This document shows, piece by piece, positions 8,766-15,341 of a stretch of 17,828 nt of DNA. The DNA comes from an uncultured Eubacteriaceae bacterium. GTDB taxonomy: Bacteria > Bacillota > Clostridia > Eubacteriales > Eubacteriaceae. Position numbers and translations under genes: made by a program. The stretch is taken from positions 1 to 17,828 of the forward strand of contig CANQOZ010000017.1 in assembly GCA_947625585.1 (NCBI GenBank), in the 5' to 3' direction. How positions within the stretch are numbered: position 1 is the stretch's first letter; every line of letters starts with the position of its first letter. The notes beneath the pieces are model-generated. The model was not told where the DNA came from. It saw only the letters and a list, made by a program, of their open reading frames with translations, and did not search any database.

Positions 8766-9534
8766 ATTTTAGGTAGTAATACCTAAAAACTTCTGGATCT
8801 TCTACATATGTATTTTGATGTTCACTACCTTCTAAGACAATTTCACCATCTTTAAAAGCAATGAGTTTCCTTTTTGGAAAGGGTTCCCATTTAACATCAT
8901 TATAATCATATTCCCTTGAACCTAAAATATAACCATCACGGAAAGGGGAAATAAACATTTGATCATCAACGTTTGCATGAACATAAAGTAATTCACCATC
9001 ATAAATCATTAAATTAAGCTTATTATCTCTTGATAAATCTTTAATGATATTTTCAATTACTTCAAACCTCTCCTCTTCTTTAAGTGGTCTACCTAATTCT
9101 TCTATTTTTTTATTCATAGATTCTATGATAAGTAGAATTACTTTCTCACTATCCGTATCACCTTTTGGTTCTAAAGTAACTTCATCGATCATATCAGTAT
9201 GGAAAATAGTACCATTATGAGCTAAAGTCCAAACTCTTCCTGATTCATCTTTATACTGATAAGGATGGCAGTTGTTATATTCCCTCAATCCCGTTGTTGC
9301 AAAGCGAACATGAGCTATTACATTATTACCGATAATATCTTCATCTAAAACTTCCTGGAGATGTTCACTTTCAACAGCTTTTATAGGTTCTTTGTCAACA
9401 AAAGTGGAGCCGTTATTAAAGACAAAAATACCCCAACCATGACGATTGAAGTCGCTACGTTCTTTATAGAAGTAGTCTAGATGATCATTTAATTTTGTAT
9501 TGTTTTTAGTTGTAATTGCTAGGAGCTCACACAT
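8752..9534 (-). CDS. Class II (Ntn-type) glutamine amidotransferase, YafJ/EgtC-like
   Basis: A 260-residue stand-alone glutaminase domain. Met1 is followed directly by Cys2, the N-terminal nucleophile exposed after Met removal. The family pattern is complete: RHGWGIFVF (31-39), AHVRFATTG with R77, CHPYQY (89-94), AHNGTIF with N107-G108, and GDTDSE (125-130). No synthase domain is fused, as in YafJ and EgtC. EgtC removes a gamma-glutamyl group from a pathway intermediate instead of feeding ammonia to a partner. The gene starts 19 bases after the pheA stop and its end overlaps the GCS2 ligase, so all three form one operon. The true substrate is not evident from sequence. Confidence 0.88.
   Translation of the reverse strand: MCELLAITTKNNTKLNDHLDYFYKERSDFNRHGWGIFVFNNGSTFVDKEPIKAVESEHLQEVLDEDIIGNNVIAHVRFATTGLREYNNCHPYQYKDESGRVWTLAHNGTIFHTDMIDEVTLEPKGDTDSEKVILLIIESMNKKIEELGRPLKEEERFEVIENIIKDLSRDNKLNLMIYDGELLYVHANVDDQMFISPFRDGYILGSREYDYNDVKWEPFPKRKLIAFKDGEIVLEGSEHQNTYVEDPEVFRYYYLKYANL
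8767..8788 (-). promoter_or_regulatory. Hairpin at the amidotransferase/ligase junction
   Basis: TTTTAGGTA (8788-8780 on the minus strand) pairs perfectly with TACCTAAAA (8775-8767), with loop TTAC. The stem lies inside the last codons of the amidotransferase gene and ends one base before the first ATG (8765) of the ligase gene. A ribosome finishing the upstream gene would open it, so it is well placed to enforce translational coupling. No T-tract follows. Confidence 0.5.
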
Positions 9535-9553
9535 TTCTTAAATTCTTTCCAGG

Positions 9554-10438
9554 TTAACTAATGTTTGACTTATATTTGCCAAGGTAACGGAATTGGGTGG
9601 TCTCAGGAATAACTTCCTTAATCGCCTGGTCAAACATATCTTGGTCGATTACACCCTCTATATCTATAAAAAAATTATACTCCCAATTGTGTTTTCTATT
9701 TGGTCTTGATTCAATCTTACTTAAGTTTAAATTATATTTATCAAAAATATTCAAAACTCGAACGAGTGCTCCAGGTTTATGACCAACACCGAAAGATAAA
9801 CTTATTTTATCTGATTGTCTGTGTTCAGGGTGTTTAGCAATAATGACAAATCGAGTGACATTACTCTCTAACCAGTTGATCTTTTTATCTAGTACAACTA
9901 GATCATGGACTTTTCCAGCCCGTTCACTAGCAATAGCTCCTTTTGTCTTATCATTCTGTTTATGAACAAACTCAGCAGCTAGTGCATTATTTGGGAAAAT
10001 ATGACCTTCCCATTCTGGATGGCCATCAAGATAATAAGAACACTGCATTAAACTCTGTTCGTGAGTATAAATATCCGTAATATCTTCTATACTGCTTCCC
10101 TTAACTCCTAATAAACAATGATCTATTTTTACCTGGGTTTCCCCAATAATAAAGCAGTTATAAATATCGAATAAGTCAAAAACATCTCGAACAGAACCCG
10201 TTGTTGTATTTTCTATTGGAATAACTCCATAGTCACTTTCACCGTCATTAACACTTTTGAAAACATCTTCAAACCTTCTGTAAGGAATACGATTGGAGTT
10301 TTCACCAAAAAAGTCTATTGTTGCATCTTCAGAATAAGATCCACTCGTTCCTGCATAAGCTACTTTTGGATTCTCGACTATTGTACGAATCCTGTTTTGA
10401 GCATCGAGATAGTTTTCCCATTGAGATTCTTTTTTCAT
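9554..10438 (-). CDS. pheA: Prephenate dehydratase with C-terminal ACT domain
   Basis: Converts prephenate to phenylpyruvate, the committed step of phenylalanine synthesis. The 294 residues comprise a short N-terminal extension (1-23, a possible remnant of a lead-in helix, not a chorismate mutase), the dehydratase domain at about 24-200 and an ACT regulatory domain at about 211-290. Seen in the sequence: VAYAGTSGSYSEDA (26-39), PIENTTTGSV (74-83), THEQSLMQCS, and the catalytic NVTRF (T195-R-F). In the ACT part, KPGALVRVL and KIESRPNR (241-248) are the phenylalanine-binding motifs, so feedback inhibition by Phe is expected. It is the first gene of a three-gene operon with the amidotransferase and ligase. 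There is no Shine-Dalgarno sequence before the ATG. Confidence 0.95.
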   Translation of the reverse strand: MKKESQWENYLDAQNRIRTIVENPKVAYAGTSGSYSEDATIDFFGENSNRIPYRRFEDVFKSVNDGESDYGVIPIENTTTGSVRDVFDLFDIYNCFIIGETQVKIDHCLLGVKGSSIEDITDIYTHEQSLMQCSYYLDGHPEWEGHIFPNNALAAEFVHKQNDKTKGAIASERAGKVHDLVVLDKKINWLESNVTRFVIIAKHPEHRQSDKISLSFGVGHKPGALVRVLNIFDKYNLNLSKIESRPNRKHNWEYNFFIDIEGVIDQDMFDQAIKEVIPETTQFRYLGKYKSNIS

Positions 10439-10462
10439 AATTTACTTAAGCCGTTAGTTTAA

Positions 10463-10484
10463 AACAATTAGAATTCTAACTGTT
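10463..10484. promoter_or_regulatory. 22-base palindrome at the pheA promoter (operator candidate)
   Basis: A core of TTAGAATTCTAA (perfect 12-base palindrome) is flanked symmetrically by AACA and TGTT, with one mismatched pair between core and flanks. It lies 24 bases upstream of the pheA ATG and covers the start point predicted from TATAAT at 10493-10488 (minus strand). Position and symmetry suit a repressor site; the regulator is unknown. Confidence 0.45.
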
Positions 10485-10487
10485 CCG

Positions 10488-10516
10488 ATTATAAGGTTTC
10501 TCTGAAAATGCTTTAA
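10488..10516 (-). promoter_or_regulatory. Possible pheA operon promoter
   Basis: On the minus strand a perfect TATAAT (10493-10488) has TTAAAG (10516-10511) 17 bases upstream, a poor -35. Predicted start is near 10481, inside the 22-base palindrome. The spacer overlaps one arm of the 10499-10544 inverted repeat. Confidence 0.35.
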
Positions 10517-10544
10517 TTAATCTATCTCAGTGGCATTTCAGAGA
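10499..10544. repeat. Inverted repeat upstream of pheA
   Basis: TCTCTGAAAATGC (10499-10511) and GCATTTCAGAGA (10533-10544) are reverse complements apart from one bulged A, around a 21-base loop. No T-run follows on either strand, so it is not an intrinsic terminator. A seven-codon frame (ATG AAT TCT ... TGA) runs through one arm on the minus strand but has no Phe codons, so a classical phe attenuator is unlikely. Apart from this, the palindrome and the veg terminator, I see nothing in the 10439-10758 interval. Confidence 0.5.
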
Positions 10545-10689
10545 ATTCATATTTAAATATATTACAACAAAGTAGATTTAAAAATGGTAGTTTAGACAAA
10601 TTTAATTGAATCTAATTAATAAAGTAAACTGTCCGTCACCAGGTTGTCATTTAAAACATTAGGGATTTGAGTTAATAAGAAAGAGGATA

Positions 10690-10726
10690 GAAAAAGTCCC
10701 CTACTTAACTTTGTAAATAGGGGAAT
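10690..10726 (-). terminator. Intrinsic terminator of veg
   Basis: On the minus strand CCCCTATTTA pairs with the GGGG-containing arm TTAAGTAGGGG (one T-G wobble), followed by ACTTTTTC. It lies 33 bases after the veg stop and insulates pheA from veg. Confidence 0.8.
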
Positions 10727-10758
10727 CTGCATTTTAAATTTAAATCAACAACTCTATC

Positions 10759-11031
10759 TCACAAAGAGACAGTTGCGCCATTTAGGTCTATCAAATCTAT
10801 TTTTACGTTTTGTGTTAGTAGATCAATATATGAGAATGACATTCTTTGAATTCTATCATTGTCGTTGGATTCAATACTTACAGTAAAAATGCTCGGATAG
10901 ATTGCTTCGATGAAGCCTGTCTTATGATATAATTTTTTCTTACTCTTGTGGGCTTCTAGGCGAACTCTGGATCCTTGATATTTTTGAACTCTGTTTCTAA
11001 TATCAAGAACAGTAAGTTGTGGTTTTGGCAT
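10759..11031 (-). CDS. veg: Veg family protein
   Basis: A 90-residue small basic protein of the Veg family (conserved in Bacillota; in Bacillus subtilis linked to biofilm matrix gene control). It aligns along its length: an N-terminal helix DIRNRVQKYQGSRVRLEA, a basic KSKKKLYHKTG, then the family signature EAIYPSIFTVSIE and RMSFSYIDLLTQNVKIDL. The ribosome binding site is strong (GAGGTGAT, about 8 bases before the ATG). The gene has its own terminator and lies 112 bases after the HAD gene. The SH3-like barrel fold is known for this family, but the molecular activity here is not evident from sequence. Confidence 0.9.
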   Translation of the reverse strand: MPKPQLTVLDIRNRVQKYQGSRVRLEAHKSKKKLYHKTGFIEAIYPSIFTVSIESNDNDRIQRMSFSYIDLLTQNVKIDLIDLNGATVSL

Positions 11032-11143
11032 AAAAATATCACCTCTTCTTAAAATACCTTAATATTTTAACATATTCGAGATAAATTTTAAAGTATAAAC
11101 AATCAATATGAATTAATCAAGAGAAAATTTTAATAATTTCCAA

Positions 11144-11815
11144 CTAAATAATCATTTCAGATAACCTGGCAATAAGTTCTTGAGGAGAGTTTAACAACTC
11201 AACACCCGGTAAATTTTCCAAAACTCCCGGATCCTCATACCCATAATTAACAAGAACCATATCTAAACCAGCCATGTTTGCAGTATGGTAATCGGTTATA
11301 GAATCACCAGCATAGATTATCTCATCTTTTGGAATCCCCATCTTTTCAATTATTTCATCAGTTTGTTCCGGATTAGGTTTATGGGGATGACCAGGTCTGT
11401 TTCCTAACACTTCTGAAAACTCAATTCCTGGAAAGAGCGTTTTAATTAACAACTTACTCTCATCATTAGATTTATTACTTGAAACACCAAGCTTAATTCC
11501 ATTTTCATTACAGAGTTTAAAAAACTCATAAAAGCCATCATAAGGAACCGTATTATTTAAGAGATTTTCATGATAATAAGCTATGAGCTCTGGATGCATT
11601 TTATCGAGTAAACTCTCGTTTTGCTTTTGACTCTCCGGAAGAGCTTTTCGAATTAACTCTCTCATACCATTACCAACATAACGTTTAGCATCTTCAGCGG
11701 ATACTTGTGGAAAACCATGCTTAGTTAAAACAAAGTTAAGGGCCTCTTTTAAGTCGGTTAAGGTATCAATAATTGTGCCATCCAAATCAAAGATAATCCC
11801 ATTTCTTTTTTTCAT
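11144..11815 (-). CDS. gph: HAD-superfamily phosphatase, phosphoglycolate phosphatase-like
   Basis: A 223-residue HAD hydrolase of subfamily I with an alpha-helical cap at about residues 16-85. Motif I is FDLDGT (D10 nucleophile, D12 acid/base), motif II SSNK (S113), motif III K146 in HKPNP and motif IV AGDSITD (D171, D175), so all catalytic residues are intact. The closest general description is Gph/PGP-like, which dephosphorylates 2-phosphoglycolate, though this family often has other small phosphate substrates (pyrophosphate, nucleotides). It is divergent from the helical-protein gene across 61 bases, with overlapping TATAAT sequences on the two strands. No Shine-Dalgarno sequence precedes the ATG. 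The fold is certain; the substrate is not. Confidence 0.85.
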   Translation of the reverse strand: MKKRNGIIFDLDGTIIDTLTDLKEALNFVLTKHGFPQVSAEDAKRYVGNGMRELIRKALPESQKQNESLLDKMHPELIAYYHENLLNNTVPYDGFYEFFKLCNENGIKLGVSSNKSNDESKLLIKTLFPGIEFSEVLGNRPGHPHKPNPEQTDEIIEKMGIPKDEIIYAGDSITDYHTANMAGLDMVLVNYGYEDPGVLENLPGVELLNSPQELIARLSEMII

Positions 11816-11823
11816 AATTATTT

Positions 11824-11831
11824 ATTATAAT
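11824..11831. promoter_or_regulatory. Overlapping divergent -10 sequences
   Basis: ATTATAAT reads TATAAT on the plus strand (11826-11831) and on the minus strand (11829-11824). The plus copy would start transcription near 11838, leaving a 39-base leader with a good ribosome binding site for the helical-protein gene. The minus copy would start only about two bases before the HAD start codon. Neither has a convincing -35. Confidence 0.3.
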
Positions 11832-11876
11832 ATCAGTAATAGAACTATTAAAATATTAAATTTAAAGGAGTCCAAA

Positions 11877-12314
11877 ATGGCTGAAGACAAAGGCGCATCA
11901 AAAGAAAAATTAGATTCATTAGATGAACAAGTAGTTGATGCTCAAAAAACCTTAACAGATGAAGGTAAAGAATATCCTGATAATGCAACAAATCTAATTG
12001 ATGAATTTGATGACGATGTTAGAGAATCTTACGGTAGAATTAAAGATAGAGTCAAAGATATTGGCAAAGAAATCGAAAACTCGGAATTTGCTGATCATGT
12101 TAAAGATGGCTATAACGACATCAAGGACAAATTAGTTGATTTCTTCCATTCATTCGACAAAAAACATGTGGAACAAGATGTTGACGATTTAAAAACTCAT
12201 ATTGACCAGACAAAAGACAAAATTGAAGATAGTGAAGCTGGTCAAAAAGTCGCTGCTGGTATGGATGACATTAAAGATAATCTCGATAAAATCAAAGATT
12301 CAGTAACGAATTAA
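11877..12314 (+). CDS. Small charged helical protein with internal duplication (stress-protein-like)
   Basis: A 145-residue cytoplasmic protein without Cys or Trp, rich in Lys, Asp and Glu, predicted to be almost entirely amphipathic helix. ATG 11877 is chosen because AAAGGAG lies 6 bases before it; an earlier in-frame ATG at 11775 lies inside the divergent HAD gene. Residues 56-86 and 106-136 are a duplicated unit exactly 50 residues apart (12 of 31 identical; shared pattern I-E-x-S-E, V, G, D-I-K-D-x-L). This composition recalls YtxH-, CsbD- or LEA-like stress proteins, but I cannot assign a family. It is a single-gene unit with its own terminator. Function unknown. Confidence 0.8.
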   Translation: MAEDKGASKEKLDSLDEQVVDAQKTLTDEGKEYPDNATNLIDEFDDDVRESYGRIKDRVKDIGKEIENSEFADHVKDGYNDIKDKLVDFFHSFDKKHVEQDVDDLKTHIDQTKDKIEDSEAGQKVAAGMDDIKDNLDKIKDSVTN

Positions 12315-12335
12315 TTTTAAAAACGATACAACCAA

Positions 12336-12364
12336 GTCCCACTAACGTGGGATTTTTCTTTTTA
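12336..12364 (+). terminator. Intrinsic terminator after the helical-protein gene
   Basis: TCCCAC (12337-12342) pairs with GTGGGA (12347-12352) around TAAC, with a further G-T pair at the base, followed by TTTTTCTTTTT. The T-tract ends only a few bases before the start codon of the next gene. Confidence 0.8.
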
Positions 12365-12366
12365 TA

Positions 12367-13395
12367 ATGATGATTAACTTAAAAGGAAGAAACTTCCTAA
12401 CCCTACTCGACTATTCTCCCGAAGAAATAAGGTATCTGCTCGACTATGCAACTATTTTAAAAGAGAACAAGAAGCATGGCAGAACCTTTGATCTTCTTAA
12501 AGGAAAGAATATAGTTTTACTTTTTGAAAAAACCTCAACTCGAACCCGTTCAGCTTTTGAAGTTGCCGGTTACGATGAAGGAGCCCATGTAACTTTTCTT
12601 TCCAATTCCCAATTTGGTAAAAAAGAATCCGTTGAAGACACTGCGAAAGTTTTAGGCAGAATTTACGACGGTATTGAATTTCGTGGAAATAAGCAGGAAA
12701 CAGTCAATATCCTAGCAGAGGAATCTGGTGTTCCCGTTTGGAATGGTTTAACGGACGAATACCATCCAACTCAGGCTCTTGCAGACTTATTAACGATCCA
12801 AGAACACTTTGGAAACTTAAAGCACAAAAAGGTTGCCTTTGTTGGAGATACCAGAAACAACGTAGCTAACTCCTTAATGATTGCATGTGCCAAACTAGGA
12901 ATAGACTATGCAGGAGTTGGTCCAGAAGAACTCTCTCCTGATAAGAAAATTTTAGAACAAGCTAAAAAAATTGCCACTGAAAGTGGAAGTGAGATCATAA
13001 TAACTAGTGATATTGCTAAAGGTGTTGAAAATGCTGATGTTATTTACACCGATATCTGGGTCTCAATGGGAGAGGAAGACAAAATCGCTGAAAGAATCAA
13101 TCTTCTCCTAGATTACCAAGTTAACCAGGATTTAATGGATAAAACTGGAAAAGATACTACAATTTTCCTCCACTGCCTCCCTTCTTTTCACGATAATAAA
13201 ACAACATTTGCTCAAATGGTTGAAGACAAATTTGGTATTTCTGAGATGGAAGTTACTGATGAAATTTTTAACTCAGATCAATCCCTTGTTTTTGACCAGG
13301 CAGAGAACAGACTACACACAATAAAAGCACTCATATGTGCAACTTTAGCAGAAGAACCTAATAGAATATTCGAAAAATATGAAAAAACTAACTGA
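12367..13395 (+). CDS. argF: Ornithine carbamoyltransferase
   Basis: Carbamoyl phosphate plus ornithine to citrulline plus phosphate (or the reverse in the deiminase pathway). The 342 residues match the family: carbamoyl-phosphate motif STRTR (57-61), SQFGKKES (81-88), HPTQ (133-136), the ornithine loop DIWVSMG (about 230) and HCLP (about 273). The length and the SQxGKKES form resemble the E. coli ArgF/ArcB lineage, so an arcB role is possible, but no arcA or arcC is nearby. The start MMINLKGRNFLTLLDYSPEE is typical. Its ATG follows the previous terminator's T-tract almost directly, with no Shine-Dalgarno sequence. It is the first of five linked genes. Confidence 0.94.
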   Translation: MMINLKGRNFLTLLDYSPEEIRYLLDYATILKENKKHGRTFDLLKGKNIVLLFEKTSTRTRSAFEVAGYDEGAHVTFLSNSQFGKKESVEDTAKVLGRIYDGIEFRGNKQETVNILAEESGVPVWNGLTDEYHPTQALADLLTIQEHFGNLKHKKVAFVGDTRNNVANSLMIACAKLGIDYAGVGPEELSPDKKILEQAKKIATESGSEIIITSDIAKGVENADVIYTDIWVSMGEEDKIAERINLLLDYQVNQDLMDKTGKDTTIFLHCLPSFHDNKTTFAQMVEDKFGISEMEVTDEIFNSDQSLVFDQAENRLHTIKALICATLAEEPNRIFEKYEKTN

Positions 13396-14848
13396 CTTAC
13401 TTAGTGGCAGTGACATCAGGGGTTATGCTTTAAAGGAAAATGGAACTCCTGACTTAACTGATGAAAATATCAACAAGATCGCTCAAGGAATTATTGATTG
13501 GTATAACAAGAAATACGGTAAGGCACTTAAGAAAGTTGCTCTTGGCAGGGACTCACGAGTTACTGGTGAAAGAATTTTAAATACAATTGGTGATGTTTTA
13601 GCTCAAAACGGAATTGAAATAATTGATGTTGGTTTAGCAACATCTCCAGCTATGTTTATGTTAACCCAGGAAGACATTGCTCCAGATCTTAGCATTATGA
13701 TAACTGCGAGCCACATGCCTATGGACCGCAATGGAATTAAGATGGTTACCCCGGAAGGTGGTCTAGCTAGTTCTGACATAAAAGAGATACTAGAAATAGC
13801 AGAAACAAAGGAACCGATTGAAATAGAAGATGTCGAATTTAGCACCTATAACTACCTTGATGACTATGCTGATAACTTAGTTGAAATCGTTCGGGAAAAA
13901 ACGGGTAAAGAAAGACCATTAGAAGGTCTAAACATCGTAATTGATGCTGGTAATGGTTCAGGTGGATTCTTTGCTCATCAGGTTTTAGAACCACTTGGAG
14001 CAGATATTACCGGCAGTCAGTTCTTAGAACCTGACGGAACATTTCCAAATCACATCCCCAATCCTGAAGAGGAAGAAGCAATTGATGCAATTATTGAATC
14101 TGTTAAAGGAAACGAAGCTGATATGGGTATAATATTTGATACCGATGTTGACCGAAGCGCCATAATTGATGAAAAGGGTAATCCAATCAATAAAAGTGCT
14201 TACATTGCCTTTATTAGTTCAATTTTACTCGATGACTATCCAGGTGCAACTATCGTTACTGACTCAGTCACAAGTAATGGTCTAAAAGATTTCATTGAAG
14301 CAAAAGGTGGTAAACACAGACGTTTTAAACGTGGTTATAAGAATGTTATTGATGAAGCTAAACGCTTAAATTCCCTTGGACAGGAAACCGTGCTTGCAAT
14401 GGAAACAAGTGGACACGGTGCTGTTAAAGATAATTATTTCCTTGATGATGGTGCTTATTTAGCTGTTCTTTCTCTAATAGCATTAGCTAGAGCGAAAGAT
14501 GAGAATAAGACAGTTTCGGAATACTTAAAAGACTACCACTTCCCACTTGAAGAGAAGGAAATAAGGTTAGTCATTCAGGATGACGATTACCGTAAAGTAG
14601 GTGAAGATTTAATCAATGACTTTGCTGAATATGCTAAAACTCAACCTGGATGGAGTATTGTAGAGCCAAACTATGAAGGAATCAGAGTAGACTGTGACAG
14701 TGAAAACGGTAACGGTTGGATTCTAGTCCGTCAATCTTTGCATGAACCAAAAATTCCAATCAATATCGAATCCGACACTGAAGGTGGAACTGACTTCATA
14801 GAACAAAGACTCGATGAATTTTTAACAAACTATCCAAACGTTAACTAA
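13379..14848 (+). CDS. manB: Phosphomannomutase/phosphoglucomutase
   Basis: Alpha-D-phosphohexomutase interconverting mannose- or glucose-6-phosphate with the 1-phosphate, feeding nucleotide-sugar and cell-envelope polysaccharide synthesis. The 489 residues hold all four landmarks: phosphoserine loop TASHMPMDRNGIK (Ser111), metal loop DTDVDRS (D254, D256, D258), sugar loop METSGHGA (E342), and C-terminal phosphate loop RQSLHEPKI (about 452). The GETSGH-type sugar loop has ME in place of GE, a mild variation. The start overlaps argF by 17 bases with no clear Shine-Dalgarno sequence, so translation is probably coupled. The hexose preference cannot be read from the sequence. Confidence 0.92.
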   Translation: MKKLTDLLSGSDIRGYALKENGTPDLTDENINKIAQGIIDWYNKKYGKALKKVALGRDSRVTGERILNTIGDVLAQNGIEIIDVGLATSPAMFMLTQEDIAPDLSIMITASHMPMDRNGIKMVTPEGGLASSDIKEILEIAETKEPIEIEDVEFSTYNYLDDYADNLVEIVREKTGKERPLEGLNIVIDAGNGSGGFFAHQVLEPLGADITGSQFLEPDGTFPNHIPNPEEEEAIDAIIESVKGNEADMGIIFDTDVDRSAIIDEKGNPINKSAYIAFISSILLDDYPGATIVTDSVTSNGLKDFIEAKGGKHRRFKRGYKNVIDEAKRLNSLGQETVLAMETSGHGAVKDNYFLDDGAYLAVLSLIALARAKDENKTVSEYLKDYHFPLEEKEIRLVIQDDDYRKVGEDLINDFAEYAKTQPGWSIVEPNYEGIRVDCDSENGNGWILVRQSLHEPKIPINIESDTEGGTDFIEQRLDEFLTNYPNVN

Positions 14849-14849
14849 G

Positions 14850-15341
14850 ATGAACGACAGTAATTTTATCGCAAAAAGTGCCGATATTATCGGTGATGTA
14901 AGTTTAGGCGAAAACTCAAGTGTATGGTTTCAATCTGTTTTAAGAGGAGACCAGGAGCCAATTATTATTGGTGAAAATACCAATATCCAGGACGGAACAG
15001 TGATTCATTGTGATCCGAACCATCCAACAAACATTGGTAATAATGTATCAGTAGGACACAACTGTACCCTTCATGGATGCACTATTGAAGATGACGTTAT
15101 CGTCGGAATGGGAAGTACTGTCTTAAACGGAGCCAAAATTGGAAAGAATTCAATTGTAGGCGCAGGTAGTTTAATAACTCAAAACAAGGAATTTGAACCA
15201 GGAAAGTTAATTCTGGGAAGTCCAGCGAAAGCAGTCCGTGATTTAACTGAAGAAGAGTTAGCATCGATCAAGCATAATGCAGAAGAATATTTAATTCTAA
15301 AAGATAAACAAAAATTAGGAGTTTCTAATGTTAATAATTAA
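14850..15341 (+). CDS. Gamma-carbonic anhydrase-like hexapeptide-repeat protein
   Basis: A 163-residue left-handed beta-helix protein of the YrdA/PaaY/gamma-carbonic anhydrase group. Hexapeptide repeats run from about residue 10 to 115. The three metal-ligand histidines are present: H53 in VIHCDPNHP, H70 in SVGHNCTLHG and H75. GSPAKAVRDL near 128-137 leads into the usual C-terminal helix. It probably forms a trimer with zinc or iron between subunits. Some members hydrate CO2; many have no measured activity. It starts one base after the manB stop and overlaps the next gene by 14 bases. Bicarbonate supply for carbamoyl phosphate, the substrate of the argF product, is a tempting but unproven link. 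Confidence 0.88.
   Translation: MNDSNFIAKSADIIGDVSLGENSSVWFQSVLRGDQEPIIIGENTNIQDGTVIHCDPNHPTNIGNNVSVGHNCTLHGCTIEDDVIVGMGSTVLNGAKIGKNSIVGAGSLITQNKEFEPGKLILGSPAKAVRDLTEEELASIKHNAEEYLILKDKQKLGVSNVNN

Noticed and set aside
10499..10544. Classical phenylalanine attenuator before pheA
   Set aside because: There is no Phe-rich leader peptide and no T-run after the stem.
12363..12368. TATAAT overlapping the argF start codon as a promoter
   Set aside because: Transcription would start downstream of the ATG, and no -35 is present.
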